Positions 1 through 7,592 are shown, numbered from the stretch's first letter. The stretch is DNA of 46,706 nt from Candidatus Gastranaerophilales bacterium (GCA_947588785.1 CANPZN010000006.1:1-46706); one strand, 5' to 3'. Notes: generated by a model from the sequence alone, not told the origin. Numbers and translations: made by a program.

Positions 1-1
1 A

Positions 2-94
2 AATGGTCATTTATGCTCTTCTATTTGTGCTACTGAGTGTTTTTATTGTTATAAATGTGCACAAAAAATAAAAAAACATTTAAATATAAAATGA
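2..94 (+). CDS. C-terminal tail of a Cys-rich protein (cut by window edge)
   Basis: The reading frame starting at base 2 is open from the window edge to a TGA at 92-94 and encodes about 30 residues. It contains five cysteines in a tight pattern (CSSICATECFYCYKC, then AQKIKKHLNIK), which is unlikely in random AT-rich DNA and suggests a metal or iron-sulfur site at the end of a longer protein. A competing frame (3-71) could encode a short hydrophobic peptide but lacks any ribosome binding site in view. The family is not recognised. It lies just upstream of, and in the same direction as, the DUF1848 gene, which also ends in a Cys cluster, so the two may share an operon. Confidence 0.4.
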   Translation, partial: NGHLCSSICATECFYCYKCAQKIKKHLNIK

Positions 95-115
95 TTAATA
101 TGTTAAAATAAAAAT

Positions 116-1051
116 ATGATATTAAATACAGGTTCCAGAACCGATACAGTTCAATATTATACTCAATGGCTAATAAACAGATTTAATGAAGGTTTTGTAT
201 ATTCAAGAAATCCGCTTTTTCCTAACAAAGTTACCAGATACGAATTGAATCCTAAGATAGTGGATTGTATTATTTTTTGTTCCAAAAATTATGAACCTAT
301 TCTTCCATATATAAAATTAATTACAGATAAATTTAATACATATTTTCACTATACAATAACTGCATACGAAAATGATATTGAACCTAATGTTCCTTCAATA
401 GATAAAAGTATTGAAACTTTGATTAAACTTTCCGCTATAGTTGGCAAAAAGAGAATTGCTTGGCGTTATGACCCAATTTTATTAACTAAAAAATATACTG
501 ATATTATGCATTTTCAAATGTTTGATTATATTGCTGAAAATATTTATCCATATATTGATCGTTGTATTTTTAGTTTTGTTGAAATGTATAAAAAATTACA
601 AGTAAACATGCCTGAAATAATTCTGTTAAATGATCTTAAAAAATATGAAATCGCAAAAAACATTGCTATTATTGCTAAAAAATATAATATTACTATCCAG
701 ACCTGTGCCACAAATATTGATTATTCTAATATTGGAATATTAAATTCAGGTTGTATTACTTCTGATATTTTGTCTAAGGCAAATGATATAAAATATAAAA
801 ATATTAAACATTATGGAAATCGTCCTGGGTGTAATTGTATGGAAACTCGCAATATTGGTGATTATGATACTTGCCCTAACGGATGCAAATATTGTTATGC
901 AAATAAAAATCCTCAAATTGCCTTAAAAAATTATAAAAATCATAATCCTAATTCTCCTTTTATATTGGGAAATTTGAAAGATACAGATGAAATTTCTTAT
1001 AGTAATCAAAAATCTTTTATTATAAAAAAGTATCAACAACGTTTATTTTAA
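116..1051 (+). CDS. DUF1848 family iron-sulfur protein
   Basis: This 311-residue protein matches the DUF1848 family, whose members end in a cysteine cluster resembling that of radical SAM enzymes; the biochemical role of the family is not established. The sequence shows a CNC pair (C239, C241) followed by DYDTCPNGCKYCYAN, giving a CxxxCxxC triad at C253, C257 and C260 near the C terminus instead of the N-terminal location usual for radical SAM proteins. The N-terminal SRTD and the Arg/Asn-rich stretch around residue 30 also fit the family. No strong Shine-Dalgarno is visible ahead of the ATG. The length is near the usual 300 residues. An Fe-S cluster is expected; the substrate is unknown. Confidence 0.8.
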   Translation: MILNTGSRTDTVQYYTQWLINRFNEGFVYSRNPLFPNKVTRYELNPKIVDCIIFCSKNYEPILPYIKLITDKFNTYFHYTITAYENDIEPNVPSIDKSIETLIKLSAIVGKKRIAWRYDPILLTKKYTDIMHFQMFDYIAENIYPYIDRCIFSFVEMYKKLQVNMPEIILLNDLKKYEIAKNIAIIAKKYNITIQTCATNIDYSNIGILNSGCITSDILSKANDIKYKNIKHYGNRPGCNCMETRNIGDYDTCPNGCKYCYANKNPQIALKNYKNHNPNSPFILGNLKDTDEISYSNQKSFIIKKYQQRLF

Positions 1052-1093
1052 TTTGGTTTACCATGTTAATAAATAATTTAAGGAAACTTTTAT

Positions 1094-1410
1094 ATGAATA
1101 TTGAAAAGGAAATGTTTAAAAAATCACATTTTGAACCGGATAAACTTTTAGCATTCGGTTTAAAAAAAATACAAAATGATTATATATATGAAAAATTATT
1201 TTTAGATAATAATTTTAAAGCAATAATTATAATAAATAATGATATTATTACATCTGCAAAAGTATATGATATAGAAAATAATAAAGAATATTTACCTTTA
1301 AAAATTGGGTGACTATTATTCTGGATGATTCCTTAACTGACAAAGAATTATTTGAACTTATTTTTGAAAGTTATAAATATTCTTGTGTAAAAAAATTTAA
1401 CCCGATGTAA
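1094..1410 (+). pseudogene. Internally deleted YjbR/MmcQ family gene
   Basis: The first reading frame (1094-1312, 72 residues) resembles the N-terminal domain of long YjbR/MmcQ proteins, with FEPDKLLAFGLKK, YIYEKLFLDNNFKAIIIINN and AKVYDIENNKEYLPLKI. It stops at a TGA. In the frame shifted by -1, bases 1309-1410 encode VTIILDDSLTDKELFELIFE and then SYKYSCVKKFNPM, which matches the C-terminal end of the same family (typically WNTVILDGS...LIDxSY). The roughly 130 residues that normally lie between are missing and the two ends meet out of frame at about 1309. I read this as a decayed gene produced by an internal deletion. The family (cyanobacterial/firmicute MmcQ-YjbR) is a small DNA-binding-like fold of unclear role. 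A truncated 72-residue product could still be made. Confidence 0.7.
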
Positions 1411-1451
1411 TAATCTTTTGTTTACTCTTCACTACAGTAAAGTTTTGAAGT

Positions 1452-1480
1452 AAAAAAGCCGGAAAAATTCCGGCTTTTTT
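1452..1480. terminator. Bidirectional intrinsic terminator
   Basis: A perfect hairpin with arms AAAAAAGCCGGAA and TTCCGGCTTTTTT around a three-base loop lies between the converging YjbR remnant (plus) and the MORN-like gene (minus). A-rich and T-rich flanks on both sides give a U-tract in either direction. Confidence 0.9.
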
Positions 1481-1483
1481 GTA

Positions 1484-2572
1484 TTATATTGTATAATTAT
1501 TTGTTGAACCATCCGGGAATGTTTCGTTTAATTTTGAAAAACCGTCTTCAGCATATTTAATAATACTTCCAGTATCTGTTTCAGCTGAAACTAATGTTCC
1601 ATTTTCTCTGTATTGAGCATTAGGAGATATGTGCAATTGTCCATTTAAGTAATATTCATAATAATCACCTTGTTTAGTATGATTAATAACACAATTATCT
1701 TGAATAAAACTTGTTTTATCTCCGGTAGATTTTTTTATAGTAACAATTCTTTTGTTACCTTGTGTTCTACCCATTTGAACGTGAAGTGATTTATTTTTTG
1801 AATTTGTAGCTGCTATTATATCTCCGTTTAGGTTATATTCAACTATAGTACCATCACTTAACTCTGCTTTCTTACAAGCACCATTTTGAAATGTTTCTAT
1901 TGCATTTTTTCCTTCCAATCTCAGCTCTTTTGCTTTTTGCGAAGCATCACGTTCTATTTTTGTAATACCTTTTGTATTTTTATTAAGAACTGTTGTGCGT
2001 TTTAAAATTCCAAATTCATCATCAAAATCGTTTACTACAATGTTTTTACTATTGTTAAAACATTCTTTTTTTAATATTCCGTTTTCAGTAATTCTATGAC
2101 CATAATTTTTTACCGAAAATTCTCTTTTAGTATCTTCATTAATAAATTTGGTTATAATATTAGATAATTTAGAATCAGCATATTTATATGTTTTTTCGAT
2201 ATTTAATGAACCGTTTCTTACACTTGATTGAATAATACCATCAGCATATTCTAATTTTATACTGTCACCATTTTTTAATGTATCAATAACTGTACCGCTG
2301 AACTTTTCACCATTTCTTTTTACAGTTGCAATTCCTTGATTAAATTGAATATCTTTCAAAGTTTTAATTGTTGAATTATTAATCTGACCTTTTTGTATTT
2401 TGTTTACAACAGTAACAGTTGCTATTCCGGCAGCAGCTAATCCGACTAATGCTAATGCAATTTTTTTCTTTCCGTTTGGTTTACAGGTTTCAGTTAATTC
2501 ATTTTTATTTTTTGTTTCATTTATAATCTCTGTATTACTTGGTAGTGTTTGATGTGTTTTAAATATTCTCAT
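1484..2572 (-). CDS. Membrane-anchored protein with MORN/YwqK-like repeats, function unknown
   Basis: The 362-residue product has a short polar N terminus (about 35 residues, K/N/T-rich), one hydrophobic Ala/Val/Gly-rich segment at about residues 37-57 preceded by KKK, and then a long repetitive beta-rich region. That region contains many short units of the type 'G.I..Y..G' (for example GTIVEYNLNGDI, YYEYYLNGQLHISPNAQYRENG, GSIIKYAEDGF), reminiscent of MORN or YwqK-type toxin-immunity repeats. This suggests a membrane-anchored protein with a repetitive extracytoplasmic or cytoplasmic domain. The N-terminal architecture (polar tail, Ala-rich helix) is like that of the GT5 protein at 29697-32339. 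It lies 142 bases downstream of the radical SAM gene and probably has its own promoter. The ribosome binding site is AAGAAAGG, about 7 bases from the ATG. Confidence 0.55.
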   Translation of the reverse strand: MRIFKTHQTLPSNTEIINETKNKNELTETCKPNGKKKIALALVGLAAAGIATVTVVNKIQKGQINNSTIKTLKDIQFNQGIATVKRNGEKFSGTVIDTLKNGDSIKLEYADGIIQSSVRNGSLNIEKTYKYADSKLSNIITKFINEDTKREFSVKNYGHRITENGILKKECFNNSKNIVVNDFDDEFGILKRTTVLNKNTKGITKIERDASQKAKELRLEGKNAIETFQNGACKKAELSDGTIVEYNLNGDIIAATNSKNKSLHVQMGRTQGNKRIVTIKKSTGDKTSFIQDNCVINHTKQGDYYEYYLNGQLHISPNAQYRENGTLVSAETDTGSIIKYAEDGFSKLNETFPDGSTNNYTI

Positions 2573-2714
2573 TTTGATACCTTTCTTATAGACTCGCTTC
2601 TTATAAAAAATGAGATTAAAAATTATTGCTATTTTTAATAAATTTATCTTAATTTCTTAAAAAAACTTAAAATTTTATTGTATTTTAATTATTTTTAAAA
2701 TATGGCATGATAAA

Positions 2715-4043
2715 TTAAAAAATATGCTTTTTTCTATACAAAACAGCATTTTTATATGCTTGTGCATCTTCACATAATATATCTGATTTTTTTAAAAAAC
2801 CATCTTCTAAATAACAAGAATAAATTGGACAATACATACAATATTTACAATAGTCGTGTTTAAAACAATCTTTTAAATTTTCAGGTTTCAGTTTATTTTG
2901 AAATTCTTTTACTTTAGTTTCTTTAATTTCTTTTAATGATATATTTTTAAGATTTCCTAAAATGTAATAACAATAATTACAAGGATTAACATCTAAATTC
3001 GGCATAACAGCGATTCTGTCAATCCCTCCATAACAATTTAGACATCCATTTCTCAGATTATTCATGTCTAATGTTTCAATATAATACTTTTCAATTTCTT
3101 GTTTTGATAATTTTGCATTTAAATTGTTATTTTTTGGATTGTAATGAAATCTACAATCTGATAAAAATTCCATTTCCATTGATTCTGCAAAATTTTTAAC
3201 TTCAATAAATGATAAAGGATTATAGGATGTTTGAAAACATGATATAGTTGTATTAATTTTATTTAATTTTAGCTCTTTTATTACTGATAATGTTTTAAAA
3301 TGAGAACCTTTAACTCCGGTAATATTATCATGAATTTCAGGATTCATACTATATAAACTTAATTGTACTTTTGCCGGAAATATAGAAATTATATTTTTAA
3401 ATAAAAGTTTATCATCGTATAACTGTTGACCATTTGTTAATATATTTAATTCAAGAAATTTTTCTCTTACATATTTTGCAATTTGAAAAAAATCTTTATT
3501 AATTGTCGCTTCTCCACCTGTCAATGTCACTGAATATACACCCAAGTCATAAGCTTCATTTATAATTTTTTTTGCAGAATCTATATTTATTTCAAATTGA
3601 AACATATCTTTGTTATTACAACAATGTTTACAATTTAAATTACACCTGTAATTTAAATTTAACGCAACATCACAAAGATAATTATTATAAATTAATAAAT
3701 TCTTTTTTTTACTTTCAAAATAATGAAAATTTTTTGCATTTCTATTAATTTTGAAAGACATTAAATTAGAATTTATATTATCATATTTATTTTTTGTTGC
3801 TATAATATTATTTTTTTTTAATTCAAATAAAAAACCATTTAAAATATTTTCTAAATTATTTTTTTTTGCAAAACTTAAAATACTATCATAATAACGCAAT
3901 TCTATAATAGAATTCCATAATTTTGATATATCACCGTATATTACATAATCATTTTTATTATTAAGATCAGTAATAAAACTTACTGATGAATTATTATTTA
4001 ATTCATAGCACTTTGTACAAACATGCGGTTGTATATAAATCAT
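2715..4043 (-). CDS. Radical SAM/SPASM peptide maturase with N-terminal RRE-like region
   Basis: The 442-residue protein has a radical SAM core beginning with the cluster motif CNLNCKHC (C134, C138, C141), followed by SVTLTGGEATINKD, the GGE motif that binds the methionine amino group of SAM. The C-terminal region has at least ten cysteines (CLNCYGG, NPCNYC, DCFKHDYCKYCMYCPIYSCYLE, LCED), the signature of a SPASM domain with auxiliary 4Fe-4S clusters. Residues 25-85 (NDYVIYGDISKLWNS through FLFELKKNNII) have the helix pattern of a PqqD-type RiPP recognition element; this part is an inference. The ATG follows the stop codon of the 48-residue peptide gene with no bases between them, so translation is almost certainly coupled. 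Family knowledge: such enzymes install thioether or C-C links in ribosomal peptides. No transporter or protease gene is adjacent. Confidence 0.9.
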   Translation of the reverse strand: MIYIQPHVCTKCYELNNNSSVSFITDLNNKNDYVIYGDISKLWNSIIELRYYDSILSFAKKNNLENILNGFLFELKKNNIIATKNKYDNINSNLMSFKINRNAKNFHYFESKKKNLLIYNNYLCDVALNLNYRCNLNCKHCCNNKDMFQFEINIDSAKKIINEAYDLGVYSVTLTGGEATINKDFFQIAKYVREKFLELNILTNGQQLYDDKLLFKNIISIFPAKVQLSLYSMNPEIHDNITGVKGSHFKTLSVIKELKLNKINTTISCFQTSYNPLSFIEVKNFAESMEMEFLSDCRFHYNPKNNNLNAKLSKQEIEKYYIETLDMNNLRNGCLNCYGGIDRIAVMPNLDVNPCNYCYYILGNLKNISLKEIKETKVKEFQNKLKPENLKDCFKHDYCKYCMYCPIYSCYLEDGFLKKSDILCEDAQAYKNAVLYRKKHIF

Positions 4044-4190
4044 TTATTTTGCAGTACCACTATAAATACAATGTTGAGGACCGCTATAGCAAGCATCTGA
4101 AAGATTATCTGGTACTTCCAGTATGTCATCAAAGTATTTAAGAATTTCTTCATTTGATAAATTTTCTATATCATCATTGTTGTCAACCAT
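4044..4190 (-). CDS. 48-residue RiPP precursor peptide candidate
   Basis: This short gene sits exactly between the ATP-grasp and radical SAM genes. It has an ideal Shine-Dalgarno (AAAGGAGG, about 6 bases before ATG) that lies inside the last codons of the ATP-grasp gene, and its TAA abuts the maturase ATG. The peptide has an acidic, helical leader (MVDNNDDIENLSNEEILKYF, then DDILEVPDNLSD, 10 Asp/Glu in total before the core) and a neutral C-terminal segment ACYSGPQHCIYSGTAK. The tail has two cysteines (C34 and C41) and two YSG units (35-37, 43-45). The acidic leader, small Cys/Gly/Ser-rich core and coupling to a SPASM enzyme are typical of RiPP precursors. No known precursor family is recognised. 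Likely modification sites are the cysteines or the YSG residues. Confidence 0.8.
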   Translation of the reverse strand: MVDNNDDIENLSNEEILKYFDDILEVPDNLSDACYSGPQHCIYSGTAK

Positions 4191-4191
4191 A

Positions 4192-5203
4192 TTAACCTCC
4201 TTTTAAATTAAGCATATTTCCTAATGTACTTTGCCAATGTTTATATTCGTCAGGAAATGAAAAATATCCGGATAAAGGTGTAAATGTCATTTCTTCAAAA
4301 TACAAATGATTTTTATATAACATCCAATCAACTCTTACAAATTTAAAATTTTCTGCAAGTATTTTACTTAAATCAACTGCTTTTTTAAGATTTACATCAG
4401 GAATTGAATTTTCGATTATATCATCCTGCAAAAATTTTAAATCAATATTCCTAAAGTTTTCATCAAAAGTATTAACTATACGAGATTTTTTTATTTCTTT
4501 ACTTATTTGTTGTATTATTTTGGGTGTACCATTAAAACACCAAACTTCAAATTCTAGAGGGCTAACATTTATGTCTTCTCTATATAATTCTTCAATAATA
4601 ATTTTTGGATCTATATTTTTATATTGAGTTTCAAAATCACTCCAACCAAAAAAGGATTGTTCCATCCAACCATCCATAGTAATTTTACTAATTGTGAATA
4701 ATCTTGAATTTTCAATAAATTTTTGCTTATCTTTTACTATAAAATGCCACTTACAACCATGATTTGCTTTAATAATAAATGTGTTAGGTAGGCTATCAAA
4801 GGGTATTAGATCAAAATTTTTTCCAACCCACAATGTTGGTTTTATAAATTGTTCGCCAATTTTACTTTTTACCCAATCTTTCGCCAAAACTTTATCAGTT
4901 AATTGTGTTTTTAAAGGAATATTATCGTATAATTTTAACCATTGAATTTTTTCGCTAAAAGTTTTTGGTCTATTTAAATGTAAAACTTGTTCTGTTTTAA
5001 TAAAATATGCTTGTGAAAGATATTTTTTATATTTTTTTTCATTTAAAGACATTAAAAAATTATAATCAAAAACAGCTTGACCACTGTTTTGTAAGCGTTT
5101 TAATACAGAACTATTAAAATAAGAACTATTAGAACCAAGAATAAAATACTTTTTTATGTTATTTATAAAATCAAACTTCAAAATCCCCCCCCCCACATTT
5201 CAT
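4192..5203 (-). CDS. TupA-like ATP-grasp enzyme, start at a G10 tract
   Basis: The protein (334 residues if counted from a GTG at 5196) matches the TupA-like ATP-grasp family, with NRPKTFSEKIQWLKLYD, LTDKVLAKDWV, FIIKANHGCKWHF, EVWCFNGTPKIIQQ and VRVDWMLYKNHLYFEEMTF...SGYFSF, where the acidic residues bind Mg-ATP. TupA relatives act in surface teichuronopeptide/polysaccharide synthesis by forming amide bonds; in this operon it may instead act on the peptide. In-frame ATGs at 5203 and 5224 lie upstream of a run of ten G (minus strand). With ten G they lead to a stop after 10 codons; with nine or twelve they read into this protein. Starts usable in the present state are GTG 5196, or TTG 5181 with the G run as ribosome binding site. 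The coordinates given here begin at ATG 5203. Confidence 0.75.
5185..5194 (-). repeat. Homopolymeric G10 tract (C10 on plus strand)
   Basis: Ten consecutive C on the plus strand, in DNA that is otherwise extremely AT-rich, lie exactly at the 5' end of the ATP-grasp coding region. Tracts of 8-12 G are classic sites of slipped-strand mispairing and phase variation in AT-rich bacteria such as Campylobacter. Frames from ATG 5203: 9 or 12 G in frame, 10 and 11 G lead to TGA within about 10 codons. Confidence 0.9.
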
Positions 5204-5258
5204 ACAAACATAAACAAATTTCATATGAATAAGGGGTAAACCAGACTTATGATACAAT

Positions 5259-5286
5259 ATTATAATACATTAATTATATTTGTCAA
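5259..5286 (-). promoter_or_regulatory. Consensus sigma-70 promoter of the RiPP cassette
   Basis: On the minus strand TTGACA (plus bases 5281-5286) and TATAAT (5259-5264) match the -35 and -10 consensus exactly with a 16-base spacer. Transcription would begin near 5252, about 28-50 bases ahead of the candidate ATG codons of the ATP-grasp gene. Confidence 0.8.
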
Positions 5287-5353
5287 ATATATTTTTGAAT
5301 ATAATATAATAATATAAATATAATTTTATTTAGTTTATTAAAAATATTAGTTA

Positions 5354-5362
5354 TGTTATAAT
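5354..5362 (+). promoter_or_regulatory. Extended -10 element for tRNA-Val
   Basis: TGTTATAAT is an extended -10 box (TGn plus TATAAT). The predicted start near 5369 is only about 7 bases ahead of the mature tRNA. The -35 region is weak. The same nine bases precede the tmRNA gene. Confidence 0.6.
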
Positions 5363-5375
5363 CAAACATAAAGAT

Positions 5376-5451
5376 GGGCGGTTGGCGCAGATGGTAGCGT
5401 ATCACATTGACATTGTGGAGGTCGCAGGTTCAAGTCCTGTATCGCCCACCA
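5376..5451 (+). tRNA. tRNA-Val (anticodon GAC)
   Basis: The 76 bases fold into a full cloverleaf. The acceptor stem GGGCGGT pairs with ATCGCCC, the anticodon stem TCACA pairs with TGTGG around loop TTGACAT (anticodon GAC), and the T arm is GCAGG-TTCAAGT-CCTGT. The 3' CCA is encoded. No copy of its 3' end is seen elsewhere in the window, so there is no sign of an integrated element. Confidence 0.95.
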
Positions 5452-5758
5452 TTTCTACTCAATAATAATAAGCATTACAGCTATTAACAATTTTATTATA
5501 TTATATAACCAGTTTTTCTGTATCCATTTTCGGGGTATTTTTAACTAAAATTTGATAACTGAATAATATTTTAAAAGTTAGTGGATATTGCTATATTTAA
5601 ACGTTTACAGAGTAGGTATAAAAAAAATATAACTATTTATCAAATAAATGAATATGAATAGCATTAAATCTTTAAATTTGCTCAAATTTATTGAGTTCAT
5701 TACAATAAGCTGCTTTTAAAATATATATCAATAAATTTATATTAGTTTAAAGCGTATT
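5452..5758. other. 307-base gap without a recognisable gene
   Basis: The stretch between tRNA-Val and the NeuD-like gene is AT-rich and holds no open frame with a ribosome binding site, no convincing GC hairpin and no repeat. I see nothing in it beyond a possible degraded 3' flank of the sugar operon. Confidence 0.5.
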
Positions 5759-6415
5759 TTAAGAATTATAATCTTCTATATTACCTATTTTTAATGCGGG
5801 ATTCCCAGCCAGGTAACAATTATTTTTACAACCCTTATAAACTGCACTTAATGGTGCTATTTTGTTATTATTTCCTATTTTAGAGCGAGGCAATATAATT
5901 GTGTTAGCACCAATTTGATTATAATTTCCAATTTTTACTGCACCAAGAGCTTGGCTTCTTGGACCTAAAAAGTTAAAATCTCCTATTTCACAATCATGCC
6001 CTAAAATGACATCCCCATTAAAAACATTACAATTTCCAATTTTAATGTTGACTGATATTGAGCTTGAAAATATTATGTTTGCTTCTCCTAATTCTACTGA
6101 ATCTGTTATGTATGAATTATTACTAATTAAGTTATAAAACTTTACACCTTTTTCTTTGAGATCTTCATATATTTTTTTTCTAATATCAGGATATCCAGCT
6201 CCGATAATACAATATTCATTTTCTTTAAAAGTATGATCATTTACTTCACCTATATAGAAATTTTGCTTGTTTTTATAATCAACGGTATGACCATACCCGC
6301 CATGCCCCAGAAATCCTCCAAATTGTATATTTTTATCAGTTTTTATTATATTATTTAAAACATCATAACACTCTCTCGCATATCCATTACCGCCTACTAT
6401 GTATATTGTTTTCAT
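5759..6415 (-). CDS. NeuD/PglD-type sugar O/N-acyltransferase
   Basis: The 218-residue protein starts with a small Rossmann-like domain (MKTIYIVGGNGYARECYDVL, residues 1-75) that binds the amino-sugar nucleotide. It continues as a left-handed beta helix built from hexapeptide repeats (IGNCNVFNGDVILGHDCEIGD, LGAVKIGNYNQIGANTIILP, KIGNNNKIAPLSAVYKG). The histidine in GHDCEIGD aligns with the catalytic base of PglD/NeuD enzymes, which transfer an acetyl group from acetyl-CoA to a UDP- or dTDP-4-amino sugar. It is the last gene of a three-gene minus-strand operon; the DegT aminotransferase two genes upstream would supply the amino sugar. Ribosome binding site AAAGAAAGG. Length is normal for the family. 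Confidence 0.88.
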   Translation of the reverse strand: MKTIYIVGGNGYARECYDVLNNIIKTDKNIQFGGFLGHGGYGHTVDYKNKQNFYIGEVNDHTFKENEYCIIGAGYPDIRKKIYEDLKEKGVKFYNLISNNSYITDSVELGEANIIFSSSISVNIKIGNCNVFNGDVILGHDCEIGDFNFLGPRSQALGAVKIGNYNQIGANTIILPRSKIGNNNKIAPLSAVYKGCKNNCYLAGNPALKIGNIEDYNS

Positions 6416-6440
6416 AATATTACCTTTCTTTTTATAATGT

Positions 6441-7592
6441 TTATGCTCTATTAGTTATGGGAAAGAAATCATAATTTTTAGTATAAAATCTTTTCAAATT
6501 ATCTATCCACCAATCAAATTTATATAGTTTCTTATGTCGAGTTAATGTTTCGCTTATTATTTTATTATATTCCTCTTCATTTTCTATAAGTTTTCGCATA
6601 TCATTTGTTATATTGTTTATCAAATCTTCATATGAATTATAAACATTTTTCAATTCTTTCCAGGTTTTATCCGGGAAAAAATTATCATTGTATACTGCAA
6701 ATCCTATTGAATTAACAAATTGTGGTTGTATAAAATAACCATCCATACCTTCCCCAAATGTAATTGTAAAATAAGCTTTTGAAATCAAATCCATATATTG
6801 TGCAAATGTAAGATTTTGAACCGTTATTAGTTTAAAATCACTCATTTCTTGCTTTAATTTATTTATTACATTATCTTTATTTTCGTTGTAGTCCGGAGAA
6901 AGAACTATTATTTTTTCTTTTTGGTTAAAATTATATGCATCATAATTGCTTAAATCTATGTATACTGACAATAAGTGTGTTGGAATATTCCATTTATCAC
7001 ATACTTCTTGTGTTGCATATCTATTATGGGCTATTGTCATTGAAACATCATTAGTCAATAATTTTAATGATTCAATTTCTTTTGGCTTTGGCATTAATTC
7101 TATATTTTGGTTTAATATATTAATTCTTAGATTTTGTTTATTTTTCAATACTTTACGCTCTTTCGCTTTTAGCGTTTTATAAAATTTATTTGCAAAATAT
7201 TCAGGTATATGAATTATAACATTTTTAGCATTATCAATATTATTTATTATTTGTTCCCAATTATATACCTTTTCATCGTTTTTAAAATTAGGATTATAAG
7301 AATAAGTATATTTGCCCGGAATGGTTGAAATTACACATTCATATTTCGGATTTATTTCTCGTGAATATTTACATATTGAGTATATTGATTGAATTCCGCC
7401 ATTTACTACGCATTTATTTGGTACTAGAAATATTATTATATTTTTTGCCTCTTTAATCTTATCTAAATTATATTTCTTTTGAATTGATTTTTCTTTTTTG
7501 GTAAATTCATAATTTCTTAATGTTAATTTCGCACCAAAAAAATGATAGATTATAAAATTATCAGATTTTTCTATAGAAAATATTTTATTCAT
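6441..7592 (-). CDS. Glycosyltransferase-like protein (GT-B type, unassigned)
   Basis: The 383-residue soluble protein has a GT-B-like layout: an N-terminal half with IIIFLVPNKCVVNGGIQSIYSICKY, where the NGGIQSI loop resembles the nucleotide/acceptor loop of GT4-type enzymes, and a C-terminal half with EKIIVLSPDYNENKD, ITVQNLTFAQYMDLISKAYFTITFGEGMDGYFIQPQF. In the second half, FGEGMDGYF could be the sugar-nucleotide binding loop. No named family can be assigned with certainty. Its ATG overlaps the stop of the upstream aminotransferase gene (TAATG), so it belongs to the same operon and probably transfers the amino sugar made there onto a surface glycan. No signal peptide or membrane segment is seen, so it acts in the cytoplasm. 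Confidence 0.6.
   Translation of the reverse strand: MNKIFSIEKSDNFIIYHFFGAKLTLRNYEFTKKEKSIQKKYNLDKIKEAKNIIIFLVPNKCVVNGGIQSIYSICKYSREINPKYECVISTIPGKYTYSYNPNFKNDEKVYNWEQIINNIDNAKNVIIHIPEYFANKFYKTLKAKERKVLKNKQNLRINILNQNIELMPKPKEIESLKLLTNDVSMTIAHNRYATQEVCDKWNIPTHLLSVYIDLSNYDAYNFNQKEKIIVLSPDYNENKDNVINKLKQEMSDFKLITVQNLTFAQYMDLISKAYFTITFGEGMDGYFIQPQFVNSIGFAVYNDNFFPDKTWKELKNVYNSYEDLINNITNDMRKLIENEEEYNKIISETLTRHKKLYKFDWWIDNLKRFYTKNYDFFPITNRA

Noticed and set aside
3-71. Short hydrophobic peptide at the left edge
   Set aside because: No ribosome binding site can be seen, and the overlapping frame with five patterned cysteines is more convincing.
5376-5451. tRNA-Val as attachment site of a genomic island
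   Set aside because: No integrase gene and no second copy of the tRNA 3' end (GTTCAAGTCC region) were found in the window.
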